Shown piece by piece: positions 28,986-40,479 of a DNA stretch of 64,000 nt; within the stretch, counting starts at the first letter, position 1; each line of letters starts with the position of its first letter. Source of the DNA: Carallia brachiata (Eukaryota > Streptophyta > Magnoliopsida > Malpighiales > Rhizophoraceae); assembly GCA_021464245.1 (NCBI GenBank), contig JADCRB010000070.1:1204004-1268003 (forward strand), in the 5' to 3' direction. Both the position numbers and the translations under genes were made by a program. A model generated the notes under the pieces. The model was not told the DNA's origin. It made no database searches and saw only the letters and a list, made by a program, of their open reading frames with translations.

Positions 28986-29419
28986 GCAAGATTAATCTCT
29001 ACGACTCTGATTCAAAAGAGTTATATTACAAAAGCCCAGAAATTGGACATGGACTTAATATCAGTTAAATATTAACTTTAACCCTAATTGTAGTTGATAT
29101 CCATCATTTATTTAAAGCGTGTAAATTGTAACTAACTGTTAGGATTCAGCAATATGGCTTTTGTCTCTGCATCAATGTAAGTTTTTTTAAATTCAAATAT
29201 CACATTGCAAAAGAATTAACATATACAAAAAAAACTACACAAAATTGAGCCGAAGGATTAATCACTAAACAAAACTTTCTTCCATGTACTCGCATTTTTT
29301 ATTCTGTTTCCACAATTTAGTATTTTTTTTTTATTAAGAGATCCGTTAGACTTTTATTAGAATTTGAATTTGAAACTTCTAAAATAGAAATATAAAACTA
29401 ATTGTTGAGATATCTTTTA

Positions 29420-29899
29420 CACTGTATTTAGATAAAGTTCTTGAGAGAGAGGAAAGTGAGAGAGAGGAAAGTGGAGGGGAGGATCATTAGAGGAATAGAA
29501 TATTTTTTATCCTCTCTTGTATTTGGAAAGAGGTGATGGGAGGGAGAAAAATTATATTAACTTTTGTTTAGAAAATGGTGGAAAGTGGGGAGAGGAATAA
29601 AAATGTATTGAAATACAATTTTATCTTTCATAATAAATTCTATTAAGATATTTTCTTTAGGTAAAATTGTAATTTTTAAATTATATAAGGGTAATTGAGC
29701 TATTTAATAAATTTAGTAAGAAAACTAACAACTTTCCTCCCATTTTTTAGAAGATTGGTTTTGGTAGGGTAGGGAGAATTAGGAGAATTAGAAATTTTCC
29801 TCTCTCCCACTTTTCAAATATTTTCTAAACACAACAATTTACTTTAATCCTCTCACTTTCTTTTCTCTCTCCCCATTTTTCCTCCTCCCAAACACAGTG
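29420..29899. mobile_element. Tourist-like MITE, CACTGT termini, TTA duplication
   Basis: The left end reads CACTGTATTTAG and the reverse complement of the right end CACTGTGTTTGGG. TTA flanks both sides (29417-29419, 29900-29902), as in PIF/Harbinger elements. 480 bp, purine-rich on the left and pyrimidine-rich on the right, non-coding. A degraded relative lies at 12480-12812. Confidence 0.6.
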
Positions 29900-29902
29900 T
29901 TA

Positions 29903-30647
29903 AAGAACACAATTTAGTATTTCTAACGTCATCATCACATTTTTTGCTTAAACTTCTAAAAAGATCCATATATGATCTAAATAGTGTAATAATTTCGTCA
30001 ATTATGTGAGGAAATTATTGGAGTAGATAAATAGTTAGAGTCTTGAGGACATTCCAATGCTTGAAAATTTATATCTTTATTTTCAAGATTTCAAATTCTA
30101 ATAGGAAAAAAGACTATGAGATTTATAGTAATAAAGAGATTTACCCTTATGATAGAATTTATAGCATAATGCCCTCCTAATAGAAAAAAAAAAAAAGAAA
30201 AGAAAAAGAATAAATGCTTGGGTCTGCTGGACTGCTGCTGTAAATTTGTATGTTGGATATGTTGAATAAACACGCACACGGCAAAAATTGATGTATGTTT
30301 GCGTTGAAGACCACCGTATTTCACGCCTGTATCCTACTCTTTTGATTCAACGAATGCTCTAATTCGTAATATAAGTCGGGCAGAAAAGCACAGCAAAGCG
30401 ATGGGAAAAGACAAAAGCATCAACATTGGATAACGCATCGGCACCGCATGGTTTCAATCGATTTCTTCTGGATGCAATGACGTAAAATTATAGTTAAATG
30501 TCGATGCTGCCGGATTTGTTGTAGAATCCAAAATGCATCTACGGTGAAATGGGGCAAAAAAAAAAAAACTAATACTGTTAAGTTTAAGAACCAACGAAAC
30601 GAGATGTGCCGAAACGAGGTCATTAATATGTCGTTATTTTTTAACAA

Positions 30648-30681
<34 letters not shown>

Positions 30682-31238
30682 GTAATAAATTTTTAATAAA
30701 TTTTTTTTTTCATAAATATGTTAGTTATAATATTTATAAATTGAGACTCACTTAATTTGTGAGTAATATTCTTATTTGATCATTCTCATAAAGTGAATTC
30801 ATCACTTGAATATTATTAAGTGCAAGTAAATCTTTTTTGTACTTATTTTTAGTGTTAAGAGTCTAGAACTAGAACTCGGTAACACCTTAAAGTGGAGGTG
30901 AGACACAATTGATCTAAGGAGGGAACTTGAACAGTGGTTAATGAGGAAGGGAGCACGCAATAATAATATTGTTATTATCATATAGTCGCCCCTCACATGA
31001 AATAAAGGACTTAAAACTCTTATTATTTTTTGCAAGATTAACAAGAGCGAAAAGGAAGTCGATACAATCAAGGACTATGGCGTTTCTTCGTAGAGATCAC
31101 CTTGCCGTTCGAGGGCCAATCTTGTTCAGTTATCCGCACATATATATATAGAGATACGCATATGCATGCAAATTGTCCCTTCAAGAGAGAAGCCAAGCCA
31201 GGGGGAGAGTCAGAGGCGAAGATTAATTAATTGTAAAG
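29903..31238. other. Intergenic and upstream region of the next gene
   Basis: A+T rich, with a long (AAT)n microsatellite at about 30650-30680 (ATA register). The segment 31080-31230 has TATATATATAGAGAT at 31140-31154, a possible TATA region for the gene at 31239, about 90 bp before its ATG. Confidence 0.45.
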
Positions 31239-32380
31239 ATGGAAATTACAAACTACTTGTTAGATCTCTCATCTGATTTTCCTGCAATGAAGCACTTGTA
31301 AGTTTGGTTAATGGTGATCTGAGCTTGAAGAGTGCTAAACTTTGCAGGCAGTGCTCCAAATGTCAATCAGATAGATGCCCTGGAAGCTACGCCTATCCCC
31401 ATATGGTAGCATTTGATAACACCCTTGTTGCAGGTGCGTTACAGTCTGATTATGTGAGTGCACAAGATAGAGGTGTTTACTCTGTTCCCAATATCAAAGG
31501 TGGCTCTTCGGCAATTTATAATGCTTACTATGGCTGGCAATCCACTTCTAGCTCTGCTTCTGGTTACCATAGGTAGGTAGCTAACCATATATTGCAACCA
31601 CAAGCACTTAAAAAAGAATCTTGCACACAGTTTCTGTAGCATACAAATGTTGATTCAGTCTCTTAGACTCTCAAAAATTGTGAAACTTCAAATTTATTTA
31701 AAAAGTCAAGTTTAAAAGTGAGAACATATGAGGTTTATTATACTTACTTTATCAAAGTGAGAATTTATACTTTTTAATATACTTTCTTGACATATATTAG
31801 ATCTGATGAGCATGTGATACGAAGAATTATAAAGAAACTGGTTAAATGAGCTAAACTTATGCTAAAATGACCAAAATGATTTTATATTAAATAAAATTTT
31901 GAAATTTCAAATCTATTTAAAAATTTAAGTTAATAAATGGTGAAATTCATAAACACGATCATTCATGTATACTACTTAACTGACAAAATCAATTAGGCTC
32001 TTGTAATAGCGCAATACTGGCTAAAGGGCTCAATATGTTGCAGGTTTAGCAACTACATGGACAAGTGCTCGGGTGGACAAAACTACCTGACAGTGGACAA
32101 ACGTGGACAGGTAAGCCTTCGTTCTTTGAAGTCGTTGGAAAGTTTGGCAGAGGCTGACTGGAAATCTATCGCACCACCAAAGAAGCTAAATCATCGAGAA
32201 TATCGTTTCTGGGTGTCGGGCAGTACAGGCAAATGCCTTACAGTTCTTGGAGGGAAGACAGAGAAAAGAACTGTGGGTGTAGCTGATTGCAAGTTTGACG
32301 GCTCCAACACTTTCCAGCTCTTTGCCTTCCGCTTCCATTACCACAAGGCCTTTTGTTGTTGCGGAGTTCACAATTACTAA
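31239..32380 (+). CDS. Unrecognised Cys-containing protein (tentative three-exon model)
   Basis: The model joins 31239-31297, 31348-31572 and 32044-32380 with GT/AG borders and continuous phase, 207 codons including the stop. It starts MEITNYLLDLSSDFPAMKH, then has CSKCQSDRCPGSYAYPHM and a Gly/Ser/Tyr-rich part (residues about 25-94). The last exon has NYMDKCSGGQNYLTVDKRG and WVSGSTGKCLTVLGG, which faintly resembles a beta-trefoil (ricin B-type) repeat, and a FCCCGVHNY tail. I do not recognise the family. Intron 1 would be only 50 nt, short for a plant. A GTAAGC donor at 32111 could start another intron, but the frame stays open through it. It may be expressed, or a gene remnant. Confidence 0.5.
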
Positions 32381-33570
32381 TGGCAAGGCAAAAAAAATTA
32401 GACCATATGCCCCAACCCAACCATAATCAATATCTCCGCAAGCTATATACATATAGCCTTCAGGTTCAGTTTTCTGGAATGGATAACGGGATTGAAATTG
32501 CTCCACCATTCCGACCCCAAATCAAGCTGCTGGACCTGCATCGTATTGCAAATTCTGTTTCAGCTACAATGTTATATATAAAGCATGTATTAACCTGTGT
32601 TGGATTTCTAGGCAAGTCCATGTTTTAGTGGATTGACAAATAAAAGCATTCTTGCCGTTCAAGCAGCAAGATGGGTCGTATGTTATTTATTTATTTATTT
32701 ACATGCATGATGGATGCCTAAATAGCAAATATTAGATAGGTACTTACTAATTTTATTTTTTTTTTTAGTTAAATTAGTTTATAATCTAACACTATTTAAA
32801 TATTATTTTTAATTTTTTTATTCAAGTGTATTTCAATTATTGTGTGGTGTAAAATTATGAATAAATTACTCTCAATTAAAAAATGAAATCAAAATAGAAA
32901 TCACCTATCAGATAAGTAAAGAATACTAGTACAATTGTGGATGCTAAATGAAACTGGTTGATGTGTCCGTAATGACATTATCAAACAAAGGGAATCTCAT
33001 AGAACAGGTTCTAAAACACCAAAAAATGTACGTGAAAGAAAGCAAAAAAACAACATAACAACAACCTCGTATACAGAGTATGCACTAGAACAACGAAAGG
33101 ACTACAGTCCCCTATACTTCGACAGTGCTAAATTCTTCTTGTTATTAATTGGTTCAATATTCGTGCTAACAAGCTCGAGACCTTCAATTTTAGAGATTAT
33201 TGGCACTAATGTGGGACGAGTAGAACTGATGTTGGATTAAAAGAAAGTAACTGCCATCTTTCCCACGGACTACTTCATGCTTACATAGTTCTCATCACCA
33301 TCCTTCTTGAAAGTTTGGAATTTTTTTTTTTTTATTGAGGAATAGAGATCAATTGGCACCCCCCGGGAGGGGGGGGGGGGGTGGTGGGGCCAATTAGAAT
33401 CATCTTCTTCGACACCAAACGGGTGATAACAAGAAGCTTTTGGCATCTTTATCCTCCAACGTTCGGGGTCAAATTCCTTGATACTCACTGCTTACTTGTC
33501 CAGTCGTCTTTCTTGTTTTGCTTTTTGTTTTTTACTCGCTTATCAAGCGTCACGTACCAATATTTTCTTG
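32381..33570. other. Intergenic with poly-G tract
   Basis: 3' flank of the previous gene, then A+T-rich DNA. A G13 run at 33369-33381 sits in a CCCCCCGGGA...GGTGGTGGGG context. No gene seen. Confidence 0.5.
33369..33381 (+). repeat. Poly-G tract with G-quadruplex potential
   Basis: Thirteen G in a row follow GGGA and precede TGGTGGGG. This gives several G-runs of three or more within 25 bp. Confidence 0.7.
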
Positions 33571-33581
33571 GAAAATGTTAC

Positions 33582-34076
33582 GGGATATATATTTTTTTAT
33601 CTTAAAAATTTATATTTTTTTCATATAAGTCTTAAATTTTTTTTAACATTTTATTTGACTTTTAAATCTTTTAATTTTTTATCAAATCAATTCTTTTATT
33701 TACGAAAAATGCTCAATCTACTAATAAATGAATTTAAATTAATAAAATTATTAAAAAAATCAAATAAATGAATTAAATATTTTTTTATTAACAAATGTGC
33801 ACATAAAATATTTTTTTAATCAATAAATATACGAATTAAATATACAAAGTGCATATTTTTTAACAAAAAAATTTTCAATTAGTGTATTTAACCTTTTTTT
33901 CAAATAATTTTTGTAAGGTCAAAATCATTTTTTTAATAGATTGATTACTTTTCGTTAACAAATGAATTAATTTGATACGAAATCAAAACGTTTAGAACTC
34001 AAATGAAATTTTAAAAAAGTTTAGGACTTATATGTAAAAAATTATAAAGATTTAGAACTTAGAAAATGGATATCCC
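33582..34076. mobile_element. Non-autonomous Mutator-like foldback element
   Basis: Both ends start GGGATAT when read inward, and long inverted arms of about 140 bp follow (left from 33582, right to 34076), moderately diverged. A perfect 10-bp direct repeat AAAATGTTAC flanks it at 33572-33581 and 34077-34086. Long terminal inverted repeats with a 9-11 bp target duplication are the signature of Mutator-like elements. The 495-bp element has no coding capacity. Its arms share blocks such as GTTTAGAACT and TGAAATTTTAAAAAAG with the element at 43366-43864. Confidence 0.72.
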
Positions 34077-34086
34077 AAAATGTTAC

Positions 34087-34990
34087 GGTGCTAAAAAAAA
34101 TTTACTTAAGAATTTTGTCTGAATGTAATGGTGTTTTAAGTTTTTGTAATTGTTGCTATATTTTTTTTTAGTAGAAAGTAAAAATATATAAAAATATTTT
34201 TAAGTTGTAAAAAATAAAGATATTGTTATAAAAAATGAAAGTATTGTTATATTTGGATAAGATCCTTGATATTGTAGTGGTGTCCTATTTTCTTATTTTC
34301 TATGAGGACTTTGGCCGCGTTGATTTGTGAGTGGGGACTTAGCAATGACGTTACAAAAGCACCATGTCATTTGGCGGGAACAAAAAAAAAAAGAACGAAA
34401 AAAAACATAGCAAATGTTTTACCATCTATAGCATTATTATTGATAAAATAAATTTGTGGACCCGGAGATGCCCCTGGGCTGGTAGCAAGTGTTTCAATTG
34501 TTGTGTTAATTTGGTCTGTAATTTAGTGTAGCACTTTAATTTAGTGTACTTTTTTATGCATTATTTGAATTTTAAATTTTTTTATTGTTGCTCTTTTTTA
34601 ATAAATTAAAATTTATATCGAGAATATGGTATTGAATTTCAAATTAATTCACATTGTGATTAGACATAAAGAAATTTATTCTAATTTAAAAGTATTGAGA
34701 TAATAAATTTTTTTTACGAGAAAAATTAAATAAAGACCTTATTAAATGATTGCTAGTCTCAGTGCACAAGTAAGATAATTAATATATATTATATTTTTAT
34801 ATATTTTTATTTTTGCACTTTTTTATTTTTTAAATAAAAATAAAATGAAAAACAATAAAATGAAATGTCTGGTTCTTTAAAAGCCCGGTCCGATTCCTTT
34901 AGTTAAAGTTTTTTTTTTTTTTTGTGAGAGAGATTGCTCTAGTTAAAGTTATTTTTACCTTTTTTCTCGAAAGAAAAAAAAATTATTTTT
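34087..34990. other. Intergenic, A+T rich
   Basis: No gene, RNA or repeat border recognised. There are long T-runs at 34909-34924 and 34997-35006. Confidence 0.5.
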
Positions 34991-34994
34991 ACAC

Positions 34995-35190
34995 TTTTTT
35001 TTTTTTGTCTGATATCGTCTAATATCCAACCCAATAGGCTGACTAATCTGGACTGACTCAGGTAGGATTTCAAAGGGTGGCAAAGGTCTCCCAGCAAGTA
35101 TTTAACGCGACTGCATTTCCAAAAATCGAACTCGAGACCTCTGATTAAGCGGTGACGGATCCCTACCATTCACATCAGTACTTGATGATT
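34995..35190 (-). mobile_element. Possible tRNA-derived SINE
   Basis: Read on the minus strand it contains GAGGTCTCGAGTTCGATTTT (35116-35135), close to a pol III B box (GGTTCGANTCC), and it ends in an A-tail (T-run at 34997-35006 on the plus strand). Length of about 190 bp fits a plant SINE. No target duplication was found. Confidence 0.3.
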
Positions 35191-35604
35191 TTTGCATTTT
35201 TTTCTGAATTGACGCGTATGAAACGGTTTGACGATACAGTGAGGGCCCAACCGCGAAATGCCTAGTAATTTGGGCCTGCGTATCATAATTTCGCGGGTTC
35301 TCGGGCGGGTCGCAGGTTTTTTTTTTTTTTTTATTTATAACACAATTAATTACCAATTACATAATTATTTATTAGCGAAAGCTAAATTCAAACCAAAAAA
35401 ATCCCCCAGAGCCCCTAAACTAAAGTCTCTTGTCCGCGGCGACCCGCCATCGCCAGTGGATTCCCACCGCTGTCGCCGCCGGGTTGCGTCTCAGTGGTAT
35501 TCAAATTCAACCGCCGGTTCAACTCCTCAAGAAAAGGAAGGTGACTCAGCCATTCGCTGCTAATATTCCTTGCAACAACAAGGTATTTTCTTGTGTGTGT
35601 AGAA

Positions 35605-38600
35605 ATGGCACTTCAACATGCGTTGAGGCTCCAGGATTTGAGTCTGTTTTCACTTGTAAAAGAGCAGCGCAAGTTCAAAGCTTTGCCTTCATTTGCTGGT
35701 ATCCCAGCAGAGTTCTTGAAATCTCCTTTCCAGGCATGCCTCTTTCATTCCTTCTTTCTCCCTCTTTCTATCTCTTTCTTAATTAATTGAGGTTTATTTT
35801 GGCAAAGCTGCCCCCTTTTTCTTTTGGGTCAAAATGGTTTTCATGGAAAATGGCTGTGACTGAATTCTGCAGTTTGGTGGTCTTAAAAGTTGGAGACCAG
35901 GAGCTTCTAGAACAATGGAAACCCACAAGTCTGACTTAGGGACTGCCTTGGTTCCTCAAAGTAATAAACTTGGTTTTCATGGAGAAAACTGTGTAAATTT
36001 GGGTAAAAGTGTTGTTGTTACTGCTGATAATGATGGCAATGAATATAATCATAATGAGGAGAGGAGTGAAAAAGAAGTGAAGCAATGGGAATTGGAGTTT
36101 CTCGGGCAGCTTGTCCCATTGGGTACTCAACCTCAAGCAACTGAAAAGAAGAGAATGCAACCAAAATCAGACTCGTTGGATGACAGTGGTGGGATGGATT
36201 GGTGCTTGAGGGCTAGGAAGATTGCCCTGAAATCCATTGAGGCTAGGGGATTGAGTCACAAGATGGAAGCTTTGATTAATGTCAAGAAGAAGAAGAAGAA
36301 AAAGAACAAGAAAAGATTGGTGAAAAAAGATAAGGTCATAGAGAAAATTGAGGATTTAGAAGTAGATGATTTGGACTTTGAATTCATAGATGACATTAGA
36401 ATAGATGGGGTGGAGGATTTGTGTCGTAACGATACAAGCAATGATAGACTGAAGGTCAGCACGCTTGCAGGTGGCATATTTGAAGAAAGGAAGGAGAAAA
36501 CCATGGAAGAGTTTGTTCGAAAGTTGTCCCAGTTCTCAGGGCCTTCTAATCACAAGAAAGAGATTAATTTGAACAAAGCAATCTTGGAAGCACAGACTGC
36601 AGAAGAAGTTCTAGAGGTTGCTGCTGAGATGATTATGGCTGTTGGAAAAGGACTGAGCCCTTCACCACTATCCCCTTTGAATATTGCCACTTCCCTTCAT
36701 CGAATTGCTAAGAACATGGAGAAAGTATCAATGATGAGATCTCACAGGTTGGCATTTGCCCGACGAAAGGAGATGTCAATGCTGGTGGGTATTGCAATGA
36801 GAGCATTGCCTGAATGCTCAGCTCAGGGTATCTCGAATATTGCATGGGCTTTGTCCAAGATAGGAGGGGAGCTGCTGTACTTGTCAGAAATGGATAGAGT
36901 TGCGGAGGTGGCCTCTACTAAGGTTCAGGAGTTCAATGCTCAGAATGTTGCTAATATTGCTGGTTCCTTTGCTTCAATGCAGCACTCTGCTCCAGATCTC
37001 TTTTCAGAATTATCAAAAAGGGCATCTGACATAATTTATACTTTCAAAGAGCAGGAGCTTGCTCAGCTTTTATGGGCTTTTGCTTCTTTATATGAGACTG
37101 CTGACCCTTTGCTTGATTCTTTGGATATGGTTTTCGAAGAGATAAATCAGTCTGAGTGCTGCATAAATGCAGAAAAATCAAATGGTGATGACGATTGCAG
37201 CATTGAAAGCATTGGAGATCTTGTTACAGAAGATGATTCGGGCCGTCTACATCTTAGACTTAGTAGGGATCAACTTGGGAATATAGCATGGTCATATGCC
37301 GTTCTTGGACAACTGAACAGGACTTTTTTTTCCAATGTGTGGAAAACTCTGAGCCATTTAGAGGATCAAAGAATTTCAGAGCAGTATAGAGAGGATATTA
37401 TGTTTGCTTCTCAGGCTTATCGCGTGAATCAATGCTTGAAGATAGAATACCCCCAGCTTCATCTATCTTTCAGTGGTGATCTTGAGGAGAAAGTTGCTCG
37501 TGCTGGAAAATCTAAGAGGTTTAATCAAAAAAAGACTTCATCATTTCAAAATGAAGTTGTTCGCCTTCTGGTGAGCACTGGCCTGGACTGGGTCAAAGAA
37601 TATGTTGTGGATGGATACACTTTAGATGCTGTTGTGGTTGACAGGAAGATTGCTCTCGAGATTGATGGACCTACTCATTTCTCAAGGAATATTGGTCGGT
37701 GTAATCTTTATGTCTGTGTTAGCTTCTCTATTATGTTGATGTTTGCTAGAATATCACTATGACAAACACTGTTTGCAAAAATATTCATTGTTATTGATCT
37801 ACCTCCCCATATCACTCTGCAGGAGCGCCTCTGGGACATACTATACTGAAACGACGGTACATTGCTGCTGCTGGTTGGAATGTCTTGTCATTATCTCATC
37901 AAGAGGTGAGTTTCCTCATCTTTTATTCACTTAATTGATGTTTATTTTGAAGTGATGGACTCTATAGTGAGCTGTGGGAGTGCACGATATGTGGTGGAAA
38001 TTTAAGAGATCATCAACATTTTCTACTAATTCATATCAATGCACTTCTTTACTAAATATATTGTCTCGAAATGTATTGTCTTGAATATTGTCTCGACCTG
38101 AGTATGTATGTAATCTTGCTTGAACAGTTCTTGGAGAATTGTAGCCAAGAAAATTGAGGATATTGTGATAAATAGTTGTGAGGGGGATATTGCGATAAAA
38201 GGCGTCTTTGTATTTGTAATTAGACCTTTCTATGGTGACGTTGGACGCATTGCTGCGACAAATGATTTCTCTTCTTTGCTATAATTAGGGACACCCTTAT
38301 TATAGAATATATGCACTCTCACCTGGTGAATTGATTTACTTTCAATATGTCTTCGCGTGAAGTAAATTGTGGTACAAATTACTTCTATATAATGTCTAAT
38401 GTCCTTGCATTAGTTTTTGTAGTCGATGACTAAGTTAGGGGAACATCCGCAATTTGGTGCATGAAAAGAAAGTCTTTACTTGTTTCTACATCTTTATAAT
38501 TGCGGATAGCATGTTTTGGAGTTTTTGTTCTAATTGAGATTGAGATGATCATTCATGATCCTGATACGATTTGCTTGCTACGTTCTCATCCAGTGGGAGC

Positions 38601-38689
38601 AACTCGAAGGTGGTTTTGAGCAATTGGAATATCTAAGAGAAATTCTCAAAGACCACATTGGTGAAAACAATAGCAGCAGCAATGTTTGA
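35605..38689 (+). CDS. RAP: RAP-domain, OPR-type organellar RNA-binding protein
   Basis: Likely the orthologue of Arabidopsis RAP, a chloroplast protein needed for 16S rRNA maturation. Exons: 35605-35733, 35873-37694, 37823-37905, 38594-38689, giving 2130 nt in one frame (709 residues). Residues 1-57 are basic and acid-free at the start (MALQHALRLQ...), a plausible transit peptide. A Lys run (about 181-197) follows an acidic region. Repeats like NVANIAGSFASM and ELAQLLWAFASL (about 390-460) are octotricopeptide-type helices. The C-terminal RAP domain (about 600-690) shows LDWVKEYVVDGYTLDAVV, ALEIDGPTHF and RRYIAAAGWNV. Intron 1 appears to be GC-AG (CAG|GCATGC): no GT donor nearby keeps phase. 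Without that exon the frame could start at Met 35915. Confidence 0.9.
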
Positions 38690-39580
38690 ATCTGCATACA
38701 GGCAGCCGAAAACTGGAAACAGAGTTGGTTGTCCATTGATACACAGGAAGGGATTTATGTTTATCAAAATGAATTGTATCCTAACACAGTTGAATTCTAT
38801 ATTTAAATTGAATTAAATTGTATGGTTCGAGAAATTCAATTAAATCGTATTATAAATTGATTATTTACAAACCCTTAATTCTATGTTTAAAACTTTAACA
38901 CCAAATATTAAGATTCGTTCCAACATTTTATCTTAAAACTAAAGCTTGAAAAGTATGCATTCGAAATGAACTTGCAATATGTCATGCGTCATCCTCGGAA
39001 TTCAGTGCCCAAAAAATGGTGGATGCTGTAAATATTGCAAAGAGAAATATTTGGTGACTTAATTTTAAAGGTTTAATAATATAAATTATTACATAATTAA
39101 ATTAAAATAAATAAATAAATAAATAATAAAATATTGTATTGTTGTTGGATAGATTGTATGTCGGATAACGCAAGCAATGAAACGGTAAGCCAAAGTGATA
39201 ATAAGGTAAGTGGAAACGGTGCCGCTAAGACTTGAGTGAGGATGAATGGTTAAATTTTTTTTAATGATCGCCGCTGATTCGCGAATCTGATCGAATGGAC
39301 GGCGGATATCAAGAATGTTTCGAAAAGAGACTCCGTATATGTCTCAGACATTTTATCTTGATAAATATTTTAAATAAAATTATATATTATTTTTAAAATA
39401 ATAATTAATTTTTTTAATTATAAAAATAATAAATATTTTAAAAATATCGATACTCATTTTTAAAAAATTAATCATTATTCTAGGAATAAATTTTGGAACA
39501 AACACACACACTTTTATTAAATGACCAAAAAAATCCCGCCTTTGTCTTAAAAGCAACCAAACCAGGGCACCGCTTTGCAA
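38690..39580. other. Intergenic between RAP and LEA_2
   Basis: A+T-rich DNA with a (AAAT)n run near 39108-39125 and a second A+T-rich block at 39360-39480. The LEA_2 transcript probably begins close to 39580. No gene seen. Confidence 0.5.
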
Positions 39581-40472
39581 CCACATACCCTCTCTCACTC
39601 TAAGCGCTTTCGCCTGCCCTGTCCGCCATTGTTTCCCATTTCCCACATTACCATAATTTCTCAGGTACGCGTGTCTTTGAATGTGTGCGCGTTTGTTTGT
39701 TTGTCTATGTCGAGTTTTCATAGATCTGACTAGTTGTAAAACTGACGAGTACGAGGATGACTAGATCGGTCTGGATCCGACATGAATGTCTTGTTTCTCT
39801 GTGTTTTTTTTCTTCTTCGCGTACGCTTGTAATCTTTATTTTTGGATGAAAATTCCAATAGGCACGTAAAAACCGAAACGAAAACAAAAATAAGAGTTAA
39901 AGATCTTGTGCAATTGCTGTGTTCCGGATTTTAGCCTTATCTTTCATGTGGATCTTTTATATGTGTAAATCTATGATTTGCGTGTTTGTTTTTTTTTTTT
40001 TTTAAATGTCTTATTCTCTGTTTGGATCACAACGTGATCAGATCAATCGCTAGGAAGCCTTAATCCCAAATTTAATTTAAGTCAGCTATTATCTTTATCG
40101 CCATTTAGATTTAATTGTTTTAAATTCTCTCTAACTATAGATTCAAAGTTGACCTTTGACATCATTATTGAAATAATGCAATCATCTCCAAAATTCATTC
40201 TCTCTGTTTCCTTTTTATATACTTATTTTAGATTGCATTGTTTGTGCTTGCCTCAATAGTTTATTAATTTTTTCTTCTCAAGTAATCATTTAATTATGTT
40301 CGTGAATCCTTTTTCTTTTGTAGTCATATGAGTGGCATTTTTTTTTTTTTTTTTTTGGGTTTCGATGTGCTTGTGGACTCATGTCAGTTGCACTTATGAG
40401 AAGAATGTGGGCTGGGTTTAATGTATATTTATCTTCAGAAATGCTTCATTCTCCTGTGTTTGTTGCATGCAG
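39580..40472 (+). promoter_or_regulatory. LEA_2 5' leader with probable intron
   Basis: The donor CTCAG|GTACGCG (after 39664) and the acceptor TGCATGCAG (to 40472) would remove 808 bp of T-rich sequence. The ATG lies 8 bp past the acceptor. The leader-exon start is a guess. Confidence 0.5.
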
Positions 40473-40479
40473 CCTAGGT

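Noticed and set aside
32111..32116. GTAAGC donor in the 31 kb gene
   Set aside because: The frame stays open through it for 90 codons with protein-like content and no good partner acceptor was seen. Kept as a possible alternative only.
33380..33480. Cytochrome P450-like FDPERW and PFG on the minus strand
   Set aside because: Only about 30 codons, with no heme-binding Cys motif and a poly-G tract directly after; too little to call.
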